A DNA stretch of 64,000 bases from Liolophura sinensis (taxonomy: Eukaryota > Mollusca > Polyplacophora > Chitonida > Chitonidae): assembly GCF_032854445.1 (NCBI RefSeq), contig NC_088303.1, positions 32,373,501 to 32,437,500 on the forward strand, read 5' to 3'. Under the pieces are notes generated by a model that had not been told where the DNA came from, searched no databases, and saw only the letters and a list, made by a program, of their open reading frames with translations. Positions 38,201 through 48,500 of the stretch are shown piece after piece. Within the stretch, counting starts at the first letter, position 1; each line of letters starts with the position of its first letter. The position numbers were made by a program, and so were the translations under genes.

Positions 38201-41200
38201 AAGTGACGTTTTTTGTCTGAAACAAACTACTGAATTTTTACAACTTACTGAGGGCTTGATGACGTGTGGCGTACAGAGTAGCCCACTGCATCGGTGCCGG
38301 AAAAAATTTTCTTCAGAGAATGTAATACGGTGTAATACGTCTAAAGAAACACTGTGGACTACATACTGTCATCAGTGTCCAGCGAACAATTTCACTGCTC
38401 AAGATCGAGATTGAATTCTCACCACGTGTACAGTATGGCTAGGAAATCTTAGGAAATAAGTAGGTATTGTTATAATAAGGTCGGTTCTGCATGATACATA
38501 AAAAATGTAGAAAGTTGCATGGGAGGAGGAACTGGGTTGTCTTATCAAGAAAAGACTAAGATAACCCTTGAGCTATAAAGACGTTCCAGACTGAAGTTGC
38601 TACAAAAGAAATATTTGATACCGTCCAGATACATGTTTTGTTACTTAATATAGAGTAAAATTGCTGAAGAAATAAACGCAGGCATACATTGCAAAACGGT
38701 GGCTTAATGGTTAGAACGTTCGCTTCGAGGTCCGGAGACCAGATATCAAACCCGGGTTGGGTCATATTAAACACTTAAAAATGGTACTTGTTGCTGCCCA
38801 GCACTGATAGGTTAGAGCAAGGAAACAGGTTGACATGGCGTCAGTATTATGGGTGTCTTCGTCAATGGCAGCAGCACTTCGGTGGCATGGGCTTACCCTG
38901 CCACAGGCCCAGGATTTGTGGATTCCGACACTTTCGCTGTTCTTTAAGGCTTCGATGGTGTTCTTGTTACATCACGATGGCTTGCAAGTCTGTACATCAC
39001 ACGAGGGTAACTCGTTGGTGCAACTTGTCAAATGTCGGCTATTTAGCCCTAGGAACTCCATCGTATGAATGAAATAAAGCTAAACACTGATTAAGATCTA
39101 AAAATATTGTCAGCCAAAGAAACCTTAGGCACATATGTATAAAAATGCAAAGTTAGCTTTAGTGTGTTAGGTGGAGCTAAACAACAATGAAATAAAACAA
39201 TGTGTTATTTGTGTGTTTAGTGTGTAGTGTATACGACCCTGAACTCAGATTCAGCAGTATAATTTAATACCTATAAAACACATTTTACTTCTATTTAGCA
39301 TGCAAACAAACTTCATAAATAACACATACAGATACTGACCATTTATCCTTGTTTCTTAGGTGGCATGAGTTGGGAAGCTCTCCGGTACGGTGCGTTCCAC
39401 ATTCCAGGTCACCATAGGGATGATTTGGTTTATGATCCTCACGGCGGGCTTGGTTTTCTGGATGGATACGTACTGGATACCCATTTCAGGTAGGGATCCT
39501 ATGGATCTCATGGAATATTTCATAAATATGCAGTAAAACAAACACTAGCTGATTTGTTCATCTGGGATACTCTTTCGAGACCAATAAAACCAATTGGTTA
39601 AGATCTATTGCTAGATGACACGTGCCAACGCGAATTTAAACGTTTTGCGTCTTTATTTCTTTATTTAGACCCGCTCTACAAATTTAAACTGAATCATATT
39701 CCAAGTGTTTCTTGGCCTTTATATGAAATATTTATTGTATATTTTATTTGTGTCATGATTTTAAACTGTGAATGAGTGAAAGGATGGAAGAATCAGTCAA
39801 TGACCTAATGGATGTATGAATCAAACAATGAATAAATCAATCAATCAATCAATCAATCAAGGAACCAATCAGTCAATCATTTATTCAATCAAATATTAAA
39901 ACCATAAACTTATCAATCAGTCAACCAATATATTAATTGATCAATCTATCTGTATGACGATGGACTTGAACTTGAATCCCTTTGTTAAATGAAAGACGAT
40001 GCTGATTTATTGTCTGTAGTGAGAGAGGTCGAGAGGGCCGACTTCTCCGCCTGTTGTCGGACACACAATATGAACAGTACGGGACTGCTCTGGGATTCGG
40101 GGTGGACGAGAGCACAGCCCTAGTGATCACACACGCGGGCACAGCGGCCGCCAAAGCCAAAGTGAGCTTTACTTGCTTCATCATGATATGACGTCACTTT
40201 AAGAATGCAGTCATAGCAAAACGGAGTCTCCTTGTAGCAACCCGGACACAATGCCTACATTTTTACAGTAGTGACTAACAGCAAAGCCATGCCGAATATA
40301 CTAGGCACGATGCCAAAGCATGTCAAATTATACTGACACCGGGCCGGCCAATACATGCTCTGCCTTTTCCTCATAGGCAGTACGCCAATGGAGTCAGAGT
40401 CAGATGTTTTAGTCTTGTGCATGACGTGTTTCGGGATTAAACCCCGGATGTACTGCTTTGTTTCCTACGTCAGCGAAAATGGTTAGGCGAGGTCGTCAGT
40501 ACAATGTAGCGATTTTATAGTAAAAGTGACGTTTAGTTCTTTGGTAGTTTGTGTTGGTCTTGGGAATTGGCCTTGCGGTTATTGACCTGGAACATCCATC
40601 TCGACGGATGGTATACGAATGTCTGATTCGATATATAAATTTTGATATGTCAGAAAAGCAATGTGTCTTTAGGATTTAGTCTAATAGAAAGCCAACACAC
40701 TCTCAGCTTTCTTGACGATAGGTTCATTGATGAATATGCCTTCATAGATGGATATGCGACAATCTATAGAATAGAGACAACATTTTCCGTCGAAGTTTCG
40801 GTCTTATGTTTTCTCACGTACACTGTCGTCGGAATGTCGTTTCAATTAAGACAGCATCATGTGATTACGCAAATTTCATTACAGTGAAGAATACTTTCAC
40901 TGATCGGGTAAATCACCGCTCTCCTCTACATAACCGACAAATCTCTTCACTTATCTATTTATTGATTTTGTTGGTTTCTTATGCCGTACTCAAGAATACT
41001 TCACTTATACGACGGCGGCGAGCATTATGGTGGGGGGAACAAATAAATAAATAAATAGATGTGGATTCATCCCCTTAACGTATGTGTAACATCAAGCTTT
41101 GACGCAACTGTGAAGGGGCCAGGCAACCTAACAAACAAATATAGATTCAAACACTTAACGTATGTGTAACATCAAGCTTTGACGCAACTGTGAAGGGGCC

Positions 41201-42170
41201 AGGCAAACTAACAAACAAATATAGATTCAAACACTTAACGTATGTGTAACAACAAGCTTTGACGCAACTGTGAAGGGGCCAGGCAAACTAACAAACAAAT
41301 ATAGATTCAAACACTTAACGTATGTGTAACAACAAGCTTTGACGCAATTGTGAAGGGGCCAGGCAAACTAACAAACAAATATAGATTCAAACACTTAACG
41401 TATGTGTAACAACAAGCTTTGACGTAATTGTGAAGGGGCCAGGCAAACTAACAAACAAATATAGATTCAAACACTTAACGTATGTGTAACAACAAGCTTT
41501 GACGCAACTGTGAAGGGGCCAGGCAAACTAACAAACAAATATAGATTCAAACACTTAACGTATGTGTAACAACAAGCTTTGACGTAATTGTGAAGGGGCC
41601 AGGCAAACTAACAAACAAATATAGATTCAACCCCTTAACGTATGTGTAACAACAAGCTTTGACGTAATTGTGAAGGGGCCAGAAAAAATCAGAAGTGTTT
41701 TGTCATTTGTTGTATAGGTTCTCGGCGACCGTGGTGTCGTGCTCATTGACGTGTCTCGTTCCGTTGTGGATAAAACCGCTAAATACTTCACTATACGTGA
41801 CGTGTCCATGAGTTACATGACGGACGGTGACAGCATCAAGCTCAGCGATCACACCCTGACATTCTCCCCAGACAAGTCGCCCTTAGCTGGTCAGGAGTTC
41901 TATGACCACGCTCTCAAGTCTACGGACATATTCGACGGAAATCGAGCTGACCGGAGGAAGAAGCCGGAATTTGTCCGAGTAGCGACTAGCGTCTTTGATG
42001 CCAAATATGACCGCATGTCACACGGCACTACGTACGAGAAACACCCTCGATTTCTCGTCACTGTATTCCGGAGCGGAGCAGGTGCAGAGGCTCACATTAG
42101 GCGGGGACACAGCTTCCAAGAAGACGTCATCTCCTTCAAAAACTTGATGGTAAGCATAGAGGAAAATTGA
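35006..42170 (+). CDS. Secreted cyanophycinase-like peptidase, family S51
   Basis: Six exons (35006-35200, 35986-36218, 37833-37960, 39360-39489, 40020-40161, 41718-42170) join in frame to 426 aa with canonical GT-AG introns. Family landmarks occur in order: GGDQ (134-137), nucleophile motif GTSAG (Ser172) followed by SSRVMVAGG, GLGFLDGYVLDTHFSERGR (His227, Arg231, Arg233), and GVDESTALVI (Glu259). Cyanophycinases cut multi-L-arginyl-poly-aspartate into beta-Asp-Arg dipeptides. A leader from Met7 (AEHLLYTVLLTTGLCEG) predicts secretion. The protein exceeds the ~270 aa of intracellular CphB by a leader and a ~150-aa C-terminal exon, as in secreted bacterial CphE types. An AATAAA at 42178-42183 follows the stop. 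Substrate is inferred from family only; another S51 specificity remains possible. Confidence 0.85.
35780..35975 (+). repeat. Degenerate SINE, family A relative, in intron 1 of the S51 gene
   Basis: GCCAAAGGTCAGTGGTTTAT, CAGTTTCCTGAGCTCAAGAA and a CAATTAAATAAATAAATAA tail are the eroded equivalents of the SINE body and tail. It ends only about 10 bp before the exon 2 acceptor. Confidence 0.55.
35986..36218 (+). CDS. S51 gene exon 2: GGDQ motif
   Basis: 233 nt, phase 0 in and phase 2 out. LARIGVITASSGTPAESYHY matches the second strand and loop of the family. The end carries FMFSGGDQARV, whose Gln is a known conserved active-site residue in cyanophycinases. Confidence 0.9.
36617..36930 (+). repeat. 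SINE, family C, in intron 2 of the S51 gene
   Basis: The tRNA-like head (CCCTAATGGTTAGAGCCTCC, B box GGGATCAAACCC) is followed by TGCTGCCTCGCTTGACGCTG and the ending AAGTTGCTAACGACGTTAAA. Confidence 0.8.
37097..37124. repeat. (GACC)n microsatellite
   Basis: About six tandem GACC units in intron 2 of the S51 gene. Confidence 0.9.
37833..37960 (+). CDS. S51 gene exon 3: catalytic serine
   Basis: 128 nt. It holds the nucleophile elbow VVAGTSAGTACQSSRVMVAG. The GTSAG box and the spaced Ser and Met-Val that follow are diagnostic for cyanophycinases. It is bounded by TTTCAG and GTAAAT. Confidence 0.92.
38120..38225 (-). repeat. Dispersed repeat D fragment
   Basis: Reverse copy of the element seen near 16200 and 30900 (ATACCTGCCGTCAACAAAAA ... 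CCAAATTTCCAAAGTGACGT), in intron 3 of the S51 gene. Confidence 0.6.
38690..39090 (+). repeat. SINE, family C, in intron 3 of the S51 gene
   Basis: Head GTGGCTTAATGGTTAGAACG with B box ATCAAACCCGGGTTGGGTCA, then CTTGTTGCTGCCCAGCACTG. Its 3' half has diverged from the other copies. Confidence 0.7.
39360..39489 (+). CDS. S51 gene exon 4: D-x-H-F motif
   Basis: 130 nt encoding GMSWEALRYG, then GGLGFLDGYVLDTHF. Cyanobacterial CphB has Asp-Gln-His-Phe here as I recall it; this protein has Asp-Thr-His-Phe. Confidence 0.9.
39775..39960. repeat. (AATC)n-rich tract
   Basis: AATCAATCAATCAATCAATC and neighbouring drifted copies occupy intron 4 of the S51 gene just before exon 5. Confidence 0.85.
40020..40161 (+). 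CDS. S51 gene exon 5: Arg triad and G(V/I)DE
   Basis: 142 nt encoding SERGREGRLLRLL (three Arg in family spacing) and LGFGVDESTALVITHAG. It ends phase 0 at AAA|GTGAGC. Confidence 0.92.
40490..40655 (+). repeat. Dispersed repeat D
   Basis: GGGAATTGGCCTTGCGGTTA and TATACGAATGTCTGATTCGA match the copy near 16200. It lies in intron 5 of the S51 gene. Confidence 0.65.
40957..41055 (-). repeat. SINE family A fragment
   Basis: Reverse 3' end: TGCCGTACTCAAGAATACTT, TTATACGACGGCGGCGAGCA. It ends at an AAATAAATAAATAAAT run that leads into the 80-bp array. Confidence 0.8.
41061..41690. repeat. 80-bp minisatellite, ~8 copies, in the last intron of the S51 gene
   Basis: TATGTGTAAC recurs at exactly 80-bp steps (41081, 41161, 41241, 41321, 41401, 41481, 41561, 41641). 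Copies differ by a few substitutions (ATC/AAC, GCAACT/GTAATT). The last copy ends about 30 bp before the acceptor of exon 6. Confidence 0.95.
41718..42170 (+). CDS. S51 gene exon 6: C-terminal extension
   Basis: 150 residues after a TTGTATAG acceptor. VLGDRGVVLIDVSRS continues the core, and the rest (to EDVISFKNLM and SIEEN-stop) has no motif I recognise. A good donor-like AACTTGATG|GTAAGC just before the stop could join a further exon. The AATAAA 8 nt after the stop favours ending here. Confidence 0.75.
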   Translation, partial: VLGDRGVVLIDVSRSVVDKTAKYFTIRDVSMSYMTDGDSIKLSDHTLTFSPDKSPLAGQEFYDHALKSTDIFDGNRADRRKKPEFVRVATSVFDAKYDRMSHGTTYEKHPRFLVTVFRSGAGAEAHIRRGHSFQEDVISFKNLMVSIEEN

Positions 42171-42177
42171 TTCAAGA

Positions 42178-42183
42178 AATAAA
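42178..42183 (+). promoter_or_regulatory. Polyadenylation signal AATAAA
   Basis: This canonical hexamer lies 8 nt after the S51 gene stop codon and supports a short 3' UTR. Confidence 0.55.
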
Positions 42184-42189
42184 GTTGCT

Positions 42190-43915
42190 ATTATTTCCAT
42201 GGAATCAGTTTAGCTGTTTTTAGTTTTTTCTCGATGCAGTATTCCTTAGTTTCGCATGGGTATTTGGGTTATCTTTTTAGCTGTGATGAACGGTTCTATT
42301 GAGGAGGACAGCGTTGTTGTTGTTATAAATTTCGTCTTTTGAGATAAGGTACATTTGAGTCATTCATATTCTTAGTGTAAAACTACACGAATTATGTCTG
42401 TCTTTCAAAGCAAGTTTTATGTATGAGCGGTGTTCATTCAAACCATGCATACAGATTACAATGTATGGATATCTTGTGGCGAATTTCTCCAGCTTTTTTT
42501 AATTCTTACATGCAAAGAATCTCCTGGCTTTTCTTGTTGGGATCTAATTGGGAATTGATCATACTATCCAAACCTGTAATCGACAGTATTTCAATGGTAC
42601 CACCAAGGTCAATATCAAATGACCAGGATGGCGTGATTTTGAGGGTAAACACGAAAATTGGGACGATTGCGAGGGAATTTATCTAAATCAAACATCGCAA
42701 TTTATGTGTCTCACATATACCAGTACACAGATTGAAGCAAGAGCACGCAATCGTGTTATTAAGACAGATTTCAGACAGTAAAGCTACAAAGTGATAGTTT
42801 GTTGATTTAGTCCATTGTTAAAGGTTACATTCGTTTGATTGTTTGAGCTGGAGAATGACACAGTCGACTGTGGTTATATGTAAGAAGACCTTTGTGTAAA
42901 AGGATATAATGCATGTGAAATTGAGTTTTTTTCTGGCTTAAGCAATATGCATGTATTGGAAAAACCATATGAATTGTACATTTGATTGGTGCTTTTACGC
43001 CGTACTCAAGAATATTTCACTTATACGACGTTGTCCAGCATTATAGTGGGAGAGCCCGGGGAAACTAACGACCATTTGCAGGTTGCTGATAGACTTTTAC
43101 ATTTGATTGTGTCAGTATTATTATTAATACACGCATGCAATGTACATGTATATAACACAACCTTGTTTTAAGAAGATGAAATCGGGAGAAGAGGATCAAT
43201 ATTTCCTATGTATGGGGTCACTTAAGGCAGAGTGACGTCCTTTTCAGTGGTAGCAATGATGTTCATAAGTGAGACTATCAAAATTCCAGACAGCCAATCA
43301 GCTGATTGCTGCAGCGGTATTGTCCGGAAAGACGAAGGGCTTTTCATTGACTGTAAATGCCAAAAACAAAGAGACCAGTAGCAGTTTTGTTCTTTTTGCC
43401 CGAATGTCACGTTATTGGTAAGACATTCCGATGATATTTTTGTCCATTTCCTGTCCACTTTGTGGTCATGGATTTGATTTAAACAGTTGGTATCAGAAAA
43501 ACGTTTGTCTTCAAATACCATGAGCCACTTGTCGTTTTGTCATGTCAAATGGACGTCCACTCATGGTTTGTTCCATTACCTGGGACAGACACTTGATCGT
43601 GACAATGACTAAGGTACATAGGATGTATGGATCAGCCTTGACCAGCGGACTATTTGAGGTAGCACGCACATAAGCAACACAGGCAGATAACGCAGTTCGT
43701 TTTATTTCTGTGGACGTTAAAACAGATTGATAACAACCTGAATAATGTCCCCGAAATATAAACCATACTTGAGAACCATTAGCATGGGTGTCCTTTGGAA
43801 TCGAACTCGTGTCTATCTAGTCGGACTGCCTGGTAACGGAGGCATTGTTACACTTACACAAATAAGACTGTCACATGTAGTTGAACTGTTGAAAACTGAA
43901 AGCATGGTTGTATAT
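42190..43915. other. Intergenic with one SINE fragment
   Basis: A reverse family A fragment lies at about 42981-43095 (TTACGCCGTACTCAAGAATA). Nothing else was recognised. Confidence 0.5.
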
Positions 43916-44667
43916 CCAAACACCTACATGTATATGGTTATACTTTGCTAGCTGCGCGATCCAGTAATAACGCCATGGCGGCTATTACATTGTAGTCGTT
44001 CCACAAACAAACACATACATGTATAACGTTATATTTTGTTAGTTGATCGATCCAGTAAGAAAGACATGGCTTCTATTACATTCTACTGGTTCCACAACCA
44101 AACACATACATGTATAAGGTTATATTTTGTTAGCTAGGCGATCCAATGATTAAGACATGGCTGCCATTACATTGTAGTGGTTCCACAACCAAACACATAC
44201 ATGTATAAGGTTATATTTTGTTAGCTGGGCGATCCAGTAATAAAGACATGGCTGCTATTACATTGGTTCCACAAACAAACACGTACATGTATAAGGTTAT
44301 ATGTTGTTAGCTGATCGATCCAGTAAAAAAGACGTGGCTGCTATTACATTCTACTGGTTCCACAACCAAACACGTACATGTATATGGTTATACTTTGCTA
44401 GCTGCGCGATCCAGTGATAAAGACATGACCGCTTTTACATTCTACTGGCTCAACAACCAAACACGTACATGAATAAGGTTATATTTTGTTAGCTAATTGA
44501 TCCCGTAATAAAGACATGGCTGATATTACATTCTACTGGTTCCACAGTATTCAAACACGTACATGTATAAGGTTATCTTTTGTTAGGTGATCGATCCAAG
44601 AATAAAGACTTTGCTGCTATTACATTCTACTGGTTCCGCAACCAAACACGTACATGTATAAGGTTAG
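43916..44667. repeat. 91-bp minisatellite, ~8 copies
   Basis: ACATGTAT (one copy reads ACATGAAT) recurs at 43926, 44017, 44108, 44199, 44285, 44376, 44467, 44561 and 44652, so the unit is 91 bp with one 86-bp and one 94-bp variant. It lies between the convergent S51 gene and gene 4. Confidence 0.92.
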
Positions 44668-45262
44668 TCTTAGGACGATAAAATAATGACGATATGCTAG
44701 TACTTACAGTTTCTTGATTAAACTGATGAAAAAGACGTACTGTACTTGACATAAAATTTTTGACCAAAAAGGTCGATTTTAGAGGAAAATACATAAATTA
44801 CTACCCTTGGAGATGAAACTTATATTGTTATTGCAACATATGAGCCTTTCTTTCAATGAAACGCCAGCATACATTTCGAAGATCAGAAAAACTTATTACA
44901 TAATGAGGCAGGATGAGTAACTTAGTCTTGGACGAAATTTTATGCCATTTACAATGGATGTTTCTACACCTTGATTTGCCCATGCGGTCGAAAGCGTACC
45001 CATTATACACAACCATAAACCCGTCACGATATGGCTACAATATTACCAAAGTGGAGTCAAGACCCCATTCATTTATTCTAAGCAATTAACATATTTATGG
45101 ACTGTTTCTTTTTGCCAATATTCCAACTTTTATTTCTACAGTATCGCGTGATTATTTGTAATTTCATCACAATGGATTTTAAAATGGCATAAGTTTGTAC
45201 GTGAATCCGCTGTGTCCGTTCTTCTCCCATCCGACGAAGACTCCGCTGATGTCTTAAACACC

Positions 45263-45519
45263 TTAATGATTAGGTATATAATAATTGGTCCTCTCTGATG
45301 TCACGAGGGCGCTCGCCACATCCCCGTATAGCATACAGATCAGATCGTTTGATGAGATTTGTTTTGTTGTGAAGGACAAACATCCGGTTTTTCTCATGCA
45401 CTGACTTGCGCAGCGATGGGCACTGGAAACCACAACTGATGCAATTTCAGCAAAGCTTGATGGCCGTGCGTGTGTCGCCTTTTGTTTAAAATACCCAGTG
45501 CAATAATACCCCGGAACGT
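45263..45519 (-). CDS. PAN/apple-like terminal exon (gene 4)
   Basis: 84 residues: [20 protein letters not shown], cysteines in [16 protein letters not shown] and ICMLYGD, ending RTNYYIPNH. It has an extra early Cys compared with gene 2. Confidence 0.75.
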
Positions 45520-48500
45520 CTAAAAACATAATGTGGGGAAACAAACGACTTATTGCTAACATACCTCTTGTAGAAAACAATTATAAAATGTATTAAATAG
45601 AACACATAATAAAATATTACTCTGTAAGTAAATGTAAATGACCTTTAAGTTGAAAAGTAAATGTTTCAATTTTAGTAAAAATGGATGTTACATGTAACAG
45701 GCTTTGTTGTTTTATAAGATTATGAAAGTTTCCACTGAGAGTATAATTCATTAGGTGTTTATAGATCGTAAAAAACTGTCTAACGTTGTATGCAACATGG
45801 CCATCGATTATCTCGTTGTTATTAGAGCCCAGTATGTCATTGATGGTGCCTGTCTTTCATGGCTTCGGAACTGCGGTAGTTTTTGTGACGTCGTTGACGG
45901 TAAGATAAACGAAGTAGGGCTTCTTTAATGTCAGGACGTTGTAGACAGACATTGCCAATGTAAGGGTCTACTTAGTGCTCCGATAACTTTCAGATTCAGA
46001 TTAAAAACCTTTGCAGTTCACCTTTAAGAAGAAAATGTTTCTTACAATCCTTGTCAAGTTTCATTCTCTGAAAATAAATCTTTGTCATTTTCCTACTGAG
46101 TATGAATACATAATCATCACATCTCATTATGACCGGGGCCTCCGTGGCTCAGTCGGTTAGCGCGCTAGCGCAGCGTAATGACCCAGGAGCCTCTCACTAA
46201 TGCGGTCGCTGTGAGTTCAAGTCCAGCTCATGCTGGCTTCCATTCCGGCCGTAAGTGGGAAGGTCTGACAGCAACCTGCGGATGGTCGTGGGTTTCCCCC
46301 TTGCTGTGCCCGGTTTCCACTCACCATAATGCTGGCCGCCGTCGTATAAGTGAAATATTCTTGAGTACGGCGTAAAACACCAATTAAAAAAAAAATCATT
46401 ATGACCTGCCTCGTACCTTTCTCGCAGTGACTTCCCGTAAATCCTCCTGGACAGATACACGAATACCGGTTGATTCCGTCCTCGCATGTTGCCCCATTTA
46501 AACAGGGAGTACTGAGACAATCATCAATATCTGCGTCAAAATACGAAAGGCAAAGCTAGAATTGGGAAGAATATAAATAGTGCTGTTTAGTATAGTTAAC
46601 AGTGACTTAATGCCTCCAATATCCTATATGCAATTACGGCTCAGTCCGTTAGCGCGCTAGCGCAGCGTATTGACCCAGGAGCCTCTCACCAATGCGGTCG
46701 CTGTGAGTTCAAGTCCAGCTCATGCTGGCTTCCTCTCCGGCCGTAAGTGGGAAGGTCTGACAGCAACCTGCGGATGGTAGTGGGTTTCCCCCGGGCTGTG
46801 CCCAGTTTCCACCCACCATAATGCTGGCCGCCGTCGTATAAGTGAAATATTCTTGAGTACGGCGTTAAACACCAATCAAATAAATAAATCAAATATATGC
46901 AATTACGTAATAATTTTGCGCCGGTATTCTCCTATTTCTTCAAGGTAACGTTAGCACACCCCTTTTAGTACGTTTGTGGTCGTTGGCCAGAAATAAAAAC
47001 TCATTTTAGTGATACAAGAACAGTTCCACAAAGAGGTTGGAGGCTAAGTTTTTTGCAACTATACCAGGGCAACATTTATGTATTTAACATGTGTCGCCAT
47101 GGTGGTTACACTCAGCTAACTTTATAATTGCTTGCTGGAACAAGGCCCAGATAGGCTTTAAAACTCTGCTAATCCTTTGAGAATGAATACTGGGCAGACA
47201 TCTAAGGCTTCTGAGTGCTTCAGTGTTGTGCAAAGAAATCATTATTTATCTGTTTTTACTTGAGAAAAGAAGCACTCAGTTAATAAGCGCTCTTAATCAA
47301 TAAGATGAGTGTCCATGCCTGTCTGACAGTCTCCTCCAGTGAATCCATCCAGACATGTACAGGTGTAGGCGTCGATGTCTTCTGCGCATGCCCCACCGTT
47401 CAAGCAAGGGCCGCTTGCACACTCGTCAATATCTGTAAAAAAACATCCGAGCTGCATTACGTATAGCAAACACTCGTGCGAATCAGACTTTTTTTCACAG
47501 AATTATAATCCAGGGCGACATTATATCTAAATTACATCACATATTTCGCTTAATAATTTCCACGCTTGATTTTATGTCATTGATACATTTTCCTATTGAA
47601 TTATATAGTGTCTAAGAAGATGCATAAGCATTGAATAAACACCCACAGCTACCCTATGGCCTCGCTACTGCGCTGGTCTTGAAAATTACTACATCAGTTT
47701 TGTGCTCGAAAAAAAGCCGAGTCACCAGACTAGTTCTTCTATAAGCAGATGATATATGAAGGATCTATGAAAACGGTGAAAGGCATGCAATCTGCATGAG
47801 TGGTAGCCCTTCAAGTTAATGGTACAGCTACCACAGAGTTTGGACTCTTTTGTTGTTAAAGCTAAAACAGTCACACTGTATGATGTCACTTGTGGAAAAT
47901 GTTAGGCAACCTTTGTTGACGTTAATTTACCAGTCACATGTCTTAGCGTGTCCCAGGGGCATAACTGACACCTCTTTCCTTTTGAATCTTCTCATGATCA
48001 CGAACGTTCAGATCATTTTCTCTATCGTGATCGTGTAATCCAAATTACTTTTTGTAAAACTTAATTCAGGCACCCATGTTATAGTAAATGGGATCAAAAA
48101 TAGTAGTCTGACATTTGTGCAAGTCACGTGATACCGCAGGACACTGTTTACCTTTATGGATAAAAGAGTGCGAACTGCTGTTGTAATCCGACAAATCGGG
48201 TACCAGGGATCTGACACTGATGTTTAATGTTTCAAGCTCATCATGATGCCGTCAGAATAAGAACAATAAAAATCGATACATCATTGTATAGAGATGTTTA
48301 GCTACAAACATTTTTTAACACAGCCTCGGGTGGAGGTCCTACTTCACACTAGCGTCATCTTATGGGATTCAGAATTATGCCGCTTCCCCCATAAAGCTAA
48401 CCTAACAATGTCCTCAGTTTCCCCATGATTGCAACTTTTGGTTTACCTGTCTCACAGTGACTTCCGGCGTACCCTCCCAGACACATGCAGCTGTACGAGT

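Noticed and set aside
41061-41690. A CRISPR-like array (regular repeats)
   Set aside because: The whole 80-bp unit is repeated with no unique spacers, in an intron of a eukaryotic gene. It is a minisatellite.
35006-42170. Bacterial contamination as the source of the cyanophycinase-like gene
   Set aside because: The coding sequence is split by five GT-AG introns, some holding the same SINEs as the neighbouring animal genes.
46197-46520. Open frames of 60-107 codons repeated at 46686, 49232 and 58677
   Set aside because: They are translations of the family A SINE and recur wherever it is inserted.
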